Source: GCA-002282575 sp964493995
GTDB lineage: Bacteria > Pseudomonadota > Gammaproteobacteria > Thiomicrospirales > Thiomicrospiraceae
Direction: 5' to 3'
NCBI GenBank assembly: GCA_964493995.1
Contig: CAZBQD010000007.1
Coordinates: 3,523 to 67,522, forward strand
Length of the DNA: 64,000 nucleotides
The notes under the pieces were generated by a model that saw only the letters and a list, made by a program, of their open reading frames with translations, had not been told where the DNA came from and did not search any database. The translations under genes and the position numbers were made by a program. This document shows positions 1 through 6,438 of this stretch, in pieces. Each line of letters begins with the position of its first letter. Within the stretch, counting starts at the first letter, position 1.

Positions 1-1
1 T

Positions 2-364
2 AACTTAAACGCCTTGGATGCTTTACCATTCGTTAACTCGAGCAAAAAACGAGAGCCGCGCCAATTTTGGCACGTTGTCGGGTCGGGTGATTATGGTGTT
101 GATTGCCAGATAGGTGAATCATTCGCACATGCTTTTATCGGCTATGCGGTTAATCACGGGCTTATAGGTGGTGGCATTCTACAAACCGTGGTGATGCACA
201 TAGTTAGCAAGTATGGCGGGCATGTGCCAGATGATGAAAAAGGCCTAATCGTGGGCATGTTTTGCGAAATTGAGCACCGTTTAGCGCTCTATGCTATGGC
301 GGCAAGGTATCACGAACACAACAGCCTAGCCCTAGGCAAGCAACTTGCCGAATGTGTTGAATAA
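2..364 (+). CDS. Hypothetical protein, 5' end outside the window
   Basis: The frame is open to the left edge of the window, so the true start is probably upstream; the first possible internal start is a TTG at 14. At least 120 codons are seen. I do not recognise the family. The sequence is mixed helical, with no membrane segment, no signal peptide and several His and Cys residues (GGHVPDDEK, FCEIEHRL, YHEHNS). It is followed within 20 bases by a good intrinsic terminator. It lies at the left of the integrated element and is the only plausible plus-strand gene there, so it is probably cargo, but it could belong to the far side of an unseen boundary. Confidence 0.5.
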   Translation, partial: NLNALDALPFVNSSKKREPRQFWHVVGSGDYGVDCQIGESFAHAFIGYAVNHGLIGGGILQTVVMHIVSKYGGHVPDDEKGLIVGMFCEIEHRLALYAMAARYHEHNSLALGKQLAECVE

Positions 365-379
365 ATCGAACGGCTCATT

Positions 380-409
380 AAATCCCCGCATTGTCGGGGA
401 TTTATTTTT
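380..409 (+). terminator. Intrinsic terminator after the first gene
   Basis: A nine-base stem (AAATCCCCG / CGGGGATTT) with a six-base loop is followed by a T-rich tract. It starts 16 bases after the stop codon of the upstream plus-strand gene. Confidence 0.75.
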
Positions 410-466
410 AGTGGTCGCTTTTTCTCACCTCTAAACCAACAAACAGCGAACGGCTGGCGCTATGGT

Positions 467-542
467 GGGTACAGTGGGTACACACATGGGTACACTGTGA
501 ACCCTTTATTTTCTAGGTGGGTACATGGGTACAGTGGGTACA
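467..542. repeat. Iteron-like array A, six GGGTACA units
   Basis: Exact GGGTACA starts at 467, 476, 488, 519, 527 and 536. These are two triplets 31 bases apart, with start-to-start steps of 9, 12, 31, 8 and 9. The complementary strand reads TGTACCC, one base from the TATACCC core of array B. Confidence 0.85.
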
Positions 543-555
543 CATAAAAAACTAC

Positions 556-590
556 ACGCGCGCATCAGGCAAGAAACAAACCCATGCGAA
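556..590. repeat. 35-bp direct repeat, copy 1
   Basis: Begins ACGCGCGCATCAGG and continues through AAGAAACAAA and CCATGC. A near-identical copy is at 766-802. It separates array A from array B, as the second copy separates B from C, which suggests that whole modules were duplicated. Confidence 0.8.
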
Positions 591-635
591 CGGCTGGCGC
601 TGATAATGGTGTTTTCTTCTTTTTTTTACCAAAAG

Positions 636-740
636 TTATACCCCAAACACCCCCATCTTATACCCCTAAAACAGCATTTATACCCCTGTTATACCCGAAC
701 ATATACCCGTAATTATTTTGATTTTATTGCATTTATACCG
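636..740. repeat. Iteron-like array B, TTATACCCC units
   Basis: TTATACCCC at 636, 658 and 678, TTATACCCG at 689, ATATACCCG at 701 and a shorter TTATACCG at 733. Steps are about 22, 20, 11, 12 and 32, close to the 21, 11, 12, 31 steps of array E. The same word recurs four times just upstream of the integrase gene (8666-8734). Confidence 0.8.
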
Positions 741-765
741 TATGTGGTACGTTTTGCACGTTCTT

Positions 766-802
766 ACGCGCGCGCATCAGGGCAAGAAACAAAGCCATGC
801 AA
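766..802. repeat. 35-bp direct repeat, copy 2
   Basis: Second copy of the repeat at 556-590, with an extra GC and one extra G, and ending CCATGCAA. It lies between arrays B and C. Confidence 0.8.
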
Positions 803-831
803 GGCTTGCACCTGTTTGGCTGTGACCTTGC

Positions 832-941
832 TAGATTGTTACGTCTGTTACGTCTGTGTTACGTTTTAGAGTTCAAAAAAAATCAATAATTTTAACGGTG
901 TAACCTGTGTTACGTCTGTTACTTCATTTTTTTTATTAGCT
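832..941. repeat. Array C (GTTACGTCT) and left arm of a long inverted repeat
   Basis: GTTACGTCT-type units start at 838, 847, 858, 909 and 918 (steps 9, 11, 51, 9), with the unit at 858 reading GTTACGTTT and that at 918 reading GTTACTTCA. The whole 110-base stretch matches the reverse complement of 1695-1810, including the A/T-rich spacer containing GTTCAAAAAAA. Confidence 0.85.
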
Positions 942-962
942 TGTTTTTTTACTTGCACCTGT

Positions 963-1047
963 TTGGGTGTGTGTTTTGGTGTTTCGTGTGTTATGTTGCT
1001 GTTGTTTATGCTTACGAATAGCGTTAAAACGAATTTTAACCCTGTTT
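963..1047. repeat. About 85-bp imperfect direct repeat, copy 1
   Basis: Contains a perfect 41-base core (999-1039, containing TTGTTTATGCTTACGAATAG) that is repeated at 2156-2196. Flanks remain similar for a further 35 bases on the left. No gene is encoded. Confidence 0.85.
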
Positions 1048-1159
1048 ACAGCCGTTTTTTTACCTTAACGCCTACCTATGCCTATCTTTTATCTTTTTCA
1101 TTCATCTAAAGGCTTTTAATTTAGTCAAGCATTTATTTGATTGATTAAAAGGGTAGGAA

Positions 1160-1209
1160 TATAGGATGTATAGGGCACGTATAGGCATCATATAGGGCAT
1201 TGTATAGGG
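1160..1209. repeat. Iteron-like array D, TATAGGG units
   Basis: TATAGGA at 1160, TATAGGG at 1169, TATAGGC at 1180, and TATAGGG at 1191 and 1203; steps are 9, 11, 11 and 12. The first unit in context, ATATAGGATGT, is identical to part of the operator pair upstream of the alpA-like gene (6406-6438). Confidence 0.8.
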
Positions 1210-1282
1210 TCTAAGATGATGTAATTAAAGGCGATATAGTACACATAGCACGCTCTCACGCGCCCACGTATGAGGCAATAAG

Positions 1283-1375
1283 TGTTACAGGTGTTACGGG
1301 TTTGGGGTCATGTGTTACAGGCCTGTTACGGTATCTGTTACAGGTTTTTTCTATATTTTTCAATAGTGTTACGGG
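1283..1375. repeat. Iteron-like array E, TGTTACAGG/TGTTACGGG units
   Basis: Units start at 1283, 1292, 1313, 1324, 1336 and 1367; steps are 9, 21, 11, 12 and 31. AGG and CGG endings alternate in order. It is preceded by an ACGCGCCCACGT boundary word. Confidence 0.85.
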
Positions 1376-1403
1376 TTATGGCATGATTTAACGCGCCCAC
1401 GTG

Positions 1404-1465
1404 TGTGACAAGTGTGACAGGTTAGGCGCTAGGTGTGACAGCCGTGTGACAACAAGTGTGACAGG
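1404..1465. repeat. Iteron-like array F, TGTGACAGG units
   Basis: Units start at 1404, 1413, 1434, 1445 and 1457. The steps (9, 21, 11, 12) are exactly those of the first five units of array E, while the core differs by one base (TGTGAC instead of TGTTAC). It is preceded by the same ACGCGCCCACGTG boundary word as E. Confidence 0.85.
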
Positions 1466-1533
1466 TTAAGCCGTTGTTTTATATCAACTGTTACGATTTA
1501 ATGAGGTTTTGACGTGTGCATACACGGGGGCAA

Positions 1534-1624
1534 AACTTACATTTTTGGCTTCTAACTTACATAACTTACCGATAGTCACTACACCCTAACCCATTGTTTT
1601 TGAATATAACTTACAAAACTTACA
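1534..1624. repeat. Iteron-like array G, AACTTACA units
   Basis: Units start at 1534, 1554, 1563, 1608 and 1617 (steps 20, 9, 45, 9). The unit at 1563 ends in C. On the complementary strand the unit reads TGTAAGTT. Confidence 0.8.
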
Positions 1625-1672
1625 CGAATGCAAGTACCCGCACGGGGGATACAATCGGCTAGTGCTGTTTGG

Positions 1673-1942
1673 TCACTTTTTGAATTTATTGTACATGCTA
1701 AAAAATGACGTAACAGACGTAACAGACGTTACAACGTTGTTTTTATTGATATTTTTTTGAACATAAAACGTAACAAAAACGTAACAGACGTAACAATCTT
1801 GATTTTTAAGGGGTTTTTGTAAATTGCCAGATTCGGTGGTCGCCTGCAAACAGCGAAAAGCGCCAGCGGTTGCCCTTGGTTTTTGGCTTTTTTTTGAGCT
1901 AAAGAGTTGCACTAAATTTTTAACGGTTGCCTTAATTTTCAT
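1673..1942 (-). CDS. Doubtful small protein within the repeat region
   Basis: An 89-codon reading frame whose ATG is preceded by AGG at a good distance (AGGTAAGTAT), so translation is possible. The N-terminal half is basic. The C-terminal half is written entirely in array H and therefore reads as Cys/Tyr/Val/Thr repeats (DCYVCYV, VTSVTSVTS). I do not recognise it. It may be a real small protein, a leader peptide, or chance coding in repeats; the repeat-dictated composition argues against a conserved protein. Confidence 0.25.
   Translation of the reverse strand: MKIKATVKNLVQLFSSKKSQKPRATAGAFRCLQATTESGNLQKPLKNQDCYVCYVFVTFYVQKNINKNNVVTSVTSVTSFFSMYNKFKK
1695..1810. repeat. Array H (ACGTAACAG) and right arm of a long inverted repeat
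   Basis: Units read on the minus strand as GTTACGTCT or close variants, beginning at 1804, 1795, 1784, 1732, 1723 and 1714 (steps 9, 11, 52, 9, 9). This matches the spacing and spacer sequence of array C in inverted orientation. Confidence 0.85.
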
Positions 1943-2120
1943 ATACTTACCTAGAAAAATCTCGCGAGCCTTTACACCCGTGTAGGGTCAAGCCCTCAGG
2001 GTCCCCTACCCCCTTTGTGTGTTGTTGCATACGTCATTTCTTTGTTACGTGTGACCATATTGCATCGATTGCCGCCATATCGGTGCATTCGTTAACCAAT
2101 GAGTGCTATCTGACCCCGTT

Positions 2121-2205
2121 TTGCTGTGTGTTTTTGTGTTTCGTGAGTTTTGTCACTGTTGTTTATGCTTACGAATAGCGTTAAAACGAATTTTAAGGCT
2201 GTTTT
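2121..2205. repeat. About 85-bp imperfect direct repeat, copy 2
   Basis: Second copy of the repeat at 963-1047, with the identical 41-base core at 2156-2196. The two copies bracket arrays D to H. Confidence 0.85.
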
Positions 2206-2454
2206 TAGGCGTTTTCTTGCTTTTTATAGCACTATGTAGCGGTTGCATATTAAAAAGCAACTAGAAGCCGTTATACGCGCAAGGGGCGCGGGGATTTTTG
2301 ATGAGTGGTTTTTGTGGGCTGTTGGTGTTGGTTGGTTATATTGGTCTGTATGCTTGCTTATTCGACATGTAAGCCCGTTGGTCGTTCGTTCGCTGTGTTG
2401 GTGTGGTTAGGTGCTAGGCTGGTAGGTTAGCGCCAGCCTTTGCGGTCTAGGGGG

Positions 2455-2491
2455 CACACTAAACAAATATTATGATGCTTTGTTTAGTGTG
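2455..2491. other. Perfect 13-bp stem-loop after the coiled-coil gene
   Basis: CACACTAAACAAA and its exact complement are separated by 11 bases. It starts 9 bases beyond the stop codon of the minus-strand gene at 2500 and so may end that operon, but a C-run rather than a T-run follows on the minus strand. A classic intrinsic terminator is therefore not certain; a protein-binding site is possible. Confidence 0.5.
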
Positions 2492-2499
2492 GGTTTAAA

Positions 2500-3075
2500 T
2501 CAATAGTAACCTGTTAGGTCTACCGCCTTATGGGCTGTGTTTTTGGGTAGGTTATTTGATACATAACCAAAAGTAGAAGCACCTTTAAATGATGTGTCAC
2601 CCACGTATGCTAAATAATTCAACTCCATCATTAAAACAGTAAGTTCTTCTAGCTTCTTACTAAAAACGGGTTCTTTTTCAGAAAGTGCTTTTAGTGCGGC
2701 TGATGCTTTTAATGATTGCCATAAAGGTTGGATATTATATTCAGCTGTGGCATTTAATGCCTCTAATCGCATTGAAACAACCTCTTGCTGTGCTCTAAGC
2801 TCTGCAATTTTTTTACCTGCCAAAACATAGTCACCGATTAAGAGCGCTTCGCCTAATTCATCTTCAATATGCTTTTGTGCGTTTAATAGCGATTCTTTAT
2901 TTTTGCTATTCTCTTCTTGCTCCTTTTGTAATTGCTTTTCAAGTTCAATAAGTTCATCTCTTTTTGGTCTTAATGCGTTGGCTTTGTGTTTAATTTCGTG
3001 CCAACTTGTGTTTTCATTACCCGCTTCGAGTGCGAATGATTTTAATTCGTTTATTCTTTCTTGATTGATTTTCAT
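2500..3075 (-). CDS. Coiled-coil hypothetical protein of the element
   Basis: About 191 residues, family not recognised. Residues roughly 30-75 are a charged Glu/Lys/Gln-rich coiled coil (ELIELEKQLQKEQEENS) and 90-115 form a second amphipathic helix; the C-terminus is mixed. There is no membrane segment. An ATG 15 bases further upstream (3090) is in frame, but the GGAAA that overlaps its second codon sits at a proper distance from the ATG at 3075, so the shorter start is preferred. It is the last gene of the alpA-HTH-Toprim-DUF927 operon, 72 bases after the helicase gene, which suggests an accessory role in element replication or maintenance; this is inference only. Confidence 0.7.
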   Translation of the reverse strand: MKINQERINELKSFALEAGNENTSWHEIKHKANALRPKRDELIELEKQLQKEQEENSKNKESLLNAQKHIEDELGEALLIGDYVLAGKKIAELRAQQEVVSMRLEALNATAEYNIQPLWQSLKASAALKALSEKEPVFSKKLEELTVLMMELNYLAYVGDTSFKGASTFGYVSNNLPKNTAHKAVDLTGYY

Positions 3076-3147
3076 GTTAGGATTTTCCATATTGATTAAA
3101 AAAAATGATTTTCTGGTAATTGGTTGAATTTTTAACTTATGTCATCG

Positions 3148-4908
3148 TTAACTCTCCTTATTTAGGGTTATCACATAATACCGATTAGAGCTATTTAGCG
3201 CTTGCACCCTTATAACTTGCTGTGATTCCTTTTCATCTTTGGGGTGTAGCATTCCCGCATCTTTAAGGGCACTAATGGCGGTTCTAAGGTCTAGCCCTGC
3301 CAATACTTCGTTTTTGAATGTGGCGGGAAAAAATAGGTATTCGGTTTCGTTGTTCTCGTTTACTCGCACAAACCCCGCTCGATTGATAACGGGCTTAGAG
3401 TTATCGCTGTAAATTTCCTCGAAACGGCTTGCACCATGGGATTGAATGAAGCTAGTAACTTGCTCGATTACCGCCTGTGATTCTTTTAAGCCGTGACCGA
3501 AATTATCTACCCAATTAGCGAACATTATAAAAGCCGCCCGCCATGCGTCCCCGTCATTCCAGCCTGTTAGACCTTGCACGGTTGCTATTTCGCCCGCCAT
3601 ACCAATCAAAGCAAAATAGGCGCTAGTGCTTTTATGTTGGGCTGTGTGGTGGTTGGTTATGGCTAGGCGCTTAAATTCGCCTATGGCTTCTCTAGCCTGC
3701 TTTGTCACTTCATCCTTGTGGTTCACTAGGTAATTAAGCCATTGAGCGCCAGCCGTGCCGTGGTAGCTGTTTGCATTCTGTTGTATTAGGTCGGATAACG
3801 CGCCCGCATCCTCACCATCTGGCACGGTATCGAACAAACCCAATCCCTTGCCCGCGTCCGCGTCTAGGTCTATGAACCGCATATCCATGCCCGTATTAGG
3901 TTTGCGTTTGGCTTTGGCTAATTTGGTGCTTAACGATTCCTCCCCCGTGCTTAGATAAAGCAAGTGCCAGCGTTTGAATGGTCGGTTTCCGCCCTGTGCT
4001 TTGCCGCGCCCTTTTTCGATACCGTTACCAATGCCGTAAATGGTCTGCGATAGGCTTTGTTCATCGGATTGGCTTAACTCATCCAACACTAACAAATTGT
4101 CGTTAAAAGCTAATGCTGTACCCTCTAAAGCGGTCGCTGTGCTGTGCCATGTTCTAAGCCTTTGCATCGGTTCGCCATAGACACTAAGGGCGGCTTTAGC
4201 AATGGTACTTTTACCCGTCCGACTTGCCCCCCTAAAGTGAAAACCTATGCTAGTGCTGTTTCCCATTAAGCGTGACAAGGGGGCGGCAAATGCCAGCGAT
4301 AAGGCAAGCAATAGGCGGTTATTACCTATGGCGTGCTTAGATACCCCGCTAATCCATTCTTCAAGGCTTCCACGTTGTTCAAATGGTGGATATTCGCCAT
4401 TGGCTTTGTATCTAAGCGCCAGCGCATCATTAGGGCTTATGGCGGCTTTGGGCAATAGGTAGGTGTCACCATGCCAGCCGATACGGTCTGATGTGTAGAT
4501 GTGGTTCTTGCGGGTTTCTATGCTTAGGTATGTGGTTAGTAATTGCCGCGCCTTGTTGGTGTTGGTAATCACTAAGCCATTATCCATAAGCAAAGCGCCC
4601 AACTCTAAGGCATTGCCCACCATTAGCCTAAGCGGTATAAAAAGTTCTTTAGCCGTTCCGCGCTCGTCATCGAATGCGACAAGCCGCCCGCTATCCGTTC
4701 CCTGTTGGTGGTGGTCGGATGTGTGAGCCATAACCTTAATGAAGTTACAAATGCGGGTTACTTTTCCAGCTTTAGAGCCGCTCTCTAATGAGTAGTGTTC
4801 AAAATGCACTAGCCCATCTTTTTCACTCAGTTCAAACAGCCCACCCATGCCGTCATTAATGGCTTGAACGGGGTTTGATTTGGGTAGGTCTGCCATGCTT
4901 TTGCTCAT
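3148..4908 (-). CDS. DUF927-type helicase-like ATPase
   Basis: 586 residues. A P-loop GASRTGKST lies at about 229-237 and a Walker B-like NLLVLDEL at about 266-273, in the arrangement typical of DUF927 proteins. These are P-loop ATPases carried by phages, satellites and integrative elements next to Toprim/primase proteins and are presumed replicative helicases. The N-terminal 200 residues carry the DUF927 region; the last 100 residues look like a small winged-helix or DNA-binding tail. The start ATG overlaps the stop of the upstream Toprim gene in an ATGA, implying translational coupling and a joint function in replicating the element. Family assignment is from motifs and context; no activity is shown. 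Confidence 0.8.
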   Translation of the reverse strand: MSKSMADLPKSNPVQAINDGMGGLFELSEKDGLVHFEHYSLESGSKAGKVTRICNFIKVMAHTSDHHQQGTDSGRLVAFDDERGTAKELFIPLRLMVGNALELGALLMDNGLVITNTNKARQLLTTYLSIETRKNHIYTSDRIGWHGDTYLLPKAAISPNDALALRYKANGEYPPFEQRGSLEEWISGVSKHAIGNNRLLLALSLAFAAPLSRLMGNSTSIGFHFRGASRTGKSTIAKAALSVYGEPMQRLRTWHSTATALEGTALAFNDNLLVLDELSQSDEQSLSQTIYGIGNGIEKGRGKAQGGNRPFKRWHLLYLSTGEESLSTKLAKAKRKPNTGMDMRFIDLDADAGKGLGLFDTVPDGEDAGALSDLIQQNANSYHGTAGAQWLNYLVNHKDEVTKQAREAIGEFKRLAITNHHTAQHKSTSAYFALIGMAGEIATVQGLTGWNDGDAWRAAFIMFANWVDNFGHGLKESQAVIEQVTSFIQSHGASRFEEIYSDNSKPVINRAGFVRVNENNETEYLFFPATFKNEVLAGLDLRTAISALKDAGMLHPKDEKESQQVIRVQALNSSNRYYVITLNKES

Positions 4909-5867
4909 TCAGCGCCCTTTTTCTGTAATGGCATTAGCCCCTTATCAATCAAATAGCGGTCATTCCAGTCGGTGGCACTTTTATAGGTTTCGCGTTCATG
5001 GTCGGTAAATTCGGGCATGTGTAGCGCACCGTTGACCAAAAAACAGGCTTCTTTAGCGGCTTTAATGCCCGTTTGGTCATTGTCAGCGGCTATGATAATG
5101 GCGGCTCTGCGGTACTTTTTGCCGATTGCTAAGGCTACTTTTTTTAGATTGCCCGCATTAAATGCGCTGATGTGCCAGCCTTTAACGCCCCATTGTTGGG
5201 CTAGGCTTTGGCTGGTTGCCCACCCCTCACTAATGATAATGTCATCATGTCCGTTGTAGGTTGGCACGTTGCGGGCATTCATTGCTTCAATCTTAGGATA
5301 GTCAAATTTTTCACCATCCCAATAACTGCCATAAGCCATTTTCCCACCACGCAAGAAACGCTTGCCGCCTTTTTCGCCAATAAATTGCAGTGATTGAATG
5401 CTGGGGCTGAAAAAACTAAGCGAATCGTATACAGGTATGACCAACTCATTAAGCTGTTGGTATAGGTGTTTCGTTGGCTTCAAACCCTTAGCCAATAAGT
5501 AAGGGTGATTTGGGTTCGCTTGGGTGCAATAGTTGGTTATGATGTTCTTTGCGTCTATGCTTGCCTTTTCATAGCGTTTCTCTTGGTCACGTTTGGCTTG
5601 ATATTGGGCATATTCAGCTTGCTTTTTCAGCTTTGCCAGTGCTTCGGGGTCTTGTGGTAGGTCATCTGAAAACCATGTAACCGTATCGCCTGTGACGTGA
5701 TTACACAAGTAAACAACACCATGCGCCAGCGCTCGCGCTCGACAAGCGGTATTGGTTTTGGGTTTTCCTAATGCGGGTAAATAGTACCACTTGCCCAATG
5801 TTGGGCAAGTGGGTAGCTTTTCGGGATTAATGCCGATTGATAAGGCTGTTTCTGCAAGGGTGCTCAT
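4905..5867 (-). CDS. Toprim-domain protein, probable element primase
   Basis: About 320 residues. The C-terminal half has a Toprim-like fold: an acidic motif in IIISEGWATSQSLA (glutamate at about 215) and AADNDQTGIKAA (DxD at about 262) fit the catalytic E and DxD of Toprim primases. The N-terminal part carries a Lys/Gln-rich helix (about 80-110). There is no zinc-binding Cys cluster as in DnaG, so it resembles mobile-element primase/Toprim proteins paired with DUF927 helicases. The start at 5867 is chosen because it overlaps the upstream stop in ATGA and has AGGGTG ahead of it; a longer start lies inside the previous gene. Confidence 0.75.
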   Translation of the reverse strand: MSTLAETALSIGINPEKLPTCPTLGKWYYLPALGKPKTNTACRARALAHGVVYLCNHVTGDTVTWFSDDLPQDPEALAKLKKQAEYAQYQAKRDQEKRYEKASIDAKNIITNYCTQANPNHPYLLAKGLKPTKHLYQQLNELVIPVYDSLSFFSPSIQSLQFIGEKGGKRFLRGGKMAYGSYWDGEKFDYPKIEAMNARNVPTYNGHDDIIISEGWATSQSLAQQWGVKGWHISAFNAGNLKKVALAIGKKYRRAAIIIAADNDQTGIKAAKEACFLVNGALHMPEFTDHERETYKSATDWNDRYLIDKGLMPLQKKGAE

Positions 5868-6142
5868 AGTTGAAACACCCTGTCCCATGTGCCAGCTACA
5901 AGCGTATAGACTGCGATTTTGCTTTTGTGCTCTGTCTCTTTGCCTATGGCGCTTGTCACTTCAATTTTATGGGTCTTGATGTTGTAACCTTTTTTGCGTC
6001 TTAACGTGCAAATATAGGCGGCTAGGCGGCTTGTCCCGTAAAGCGATTGAGCGGCTTGGTGTGTAATGGTTTGCCCTGCTTGCAAGTGTTCTAGGATTGC
6101 TTGCGTAACTGGTTTAGCGCCTGTTAGGTTTCGTTTTGCCAT
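5864..6142 (-). CDS. Small helix-turn-helix-like element protein
   Basis: About 92 residues. The central part (TITHQAAQSLYGTSRLAAYI) looks like a winged helix-turn-helix, followed by a basic strand (TLRRKKGYNIKTHKI). It is a probable DNA-binding protein of a type often seen beside phage and satellite replication genes; the exact family is not identified. The start at 6142 follows two bases after the alpA-like stop and has a GGGGG stretch in front, whereas the longer in-frame start would run through the upstream gene. The 3' end overlaps the Toprim gene by four bases. Confidence 0.65.
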   Translation of the reverse strand: MAKRNLTGAKPVTQAILEHLQAGQTITHQAAQSLYGTSRLAAYICTLRRKKGYNIKTHKIEVTSAIGKETEHKSKIAVYTLVAGTWDRVFQL

Positions 6143-6144
6143 GA

Positions 6145-6339
6145 TTAAACCCCCGCGCCTGTGTTGGGTTGACGGCTCATAAGCCATGCTTCAACATCTG
6201 ACACGCGCCAGCCTGTGGCACGAATAGATAACTTAACGGGTTGGGGGAATGAACCCATCTTAACCAACTTATAGATAGTTGATTTTGATAGCGTTGTGAG
6301 TGTTACCACTTCTGGTAGTTTGATTAGCTTCGTTGGCAT
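6145..6339 (-). CDS. AlpA-family transcriptional regulator
   Basis: 64 residues, the usual size of AlpA/excisionase-like MerR-fold proteins: LPEVVTLTTLSKSTIYKLVKM is the helix-turn-helix, PQPVKLSIRATGWRVSDVEAWL the wing and recognition end. In P4-like satellites and related islands such proteins control the integrase and act as excisionases. It has a strong ribosome-binding site (GGAGGG) and is the first gene of the replication operon. Two TCCTATATAGGA palindromes sit 70-100 bases upstream of its start, which suggests autoregulation or control by another element protein. Confidence 0.85.
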   Translation of the reverse strand: MPTKLIKLPEVVTLTTLSKSTIYKLVKMGSFPQPVKLSIRATGWRVSDVEAWLMSRQPNTGAGV

Positions 6340-6405
6340 TTTTTGCCCTCCGATTACGTTTCATAAGTATTCGTGGGCATTGTCGTGGGTTTGTTGGGTC
6401 TGCTG

Positions 6406-6438
6406 TCCTATATAGGATGTCATTTTTCCTATATAGGA
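6406..6438. promoter_or_regulatory. Paired palindromic operator upstream of the alpA-like gene
   Basis: Two perfect 12-bp palindromes, TCCTATATAGGA at 6406-6417 and 6427-6438, are 21 bases apart centre to centre (two helical turns), so bound dimers would lie on the same face. They lie upstream of the alpA-like start, ending at the stop codon of the preceding minus-strand gene. The word ATATAGGATGT is shared with array D. Confidence 0.75.

Larger units (their letters stand above)
410..2454. other. Two-kilobase gene-poor repeat region, putative origin/control region of the element
   Basis: No convincing protein-coding gene is present here apart from one weak small ORF at 1673-1942. The stretch is built from eight arrays of 6-9 base repeats (listed separately), copies of longer direct repeats, and one inverted repeat of about 105 bp. 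Boundaries between arrays often carry the word ACGCGC (556, 766, 1258, 1390). Iteron arrays beside a Toprim/DUF927 replication operon suggest a replication origin, as in P4-like satellites, but this is inference. About 1811-2454 holds one arm of an 85-bp direct repeat, a few short hairpins and T/G-rich sequence, and otherwise nothing I can name. Confidence 0.55.

Noticed and set aside
525..869. 114-codon plus-strand frame
   Set aside because: It runs through arrays A to C, is dictated by the repeats, lacks a convincing ribosome-binding site and resembles no protein.
467..1804. CRISPR array
   Set aside because: Units are 6-9 bases with short irregular steps, not 25-37 base repeats with unique spacers, and no cas gene is present.
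2300..2450. tRNA or small RNA gene in the T/G-rich stretch
   Set aside because: No cloverleaf or paired promoter/terminator could be found.
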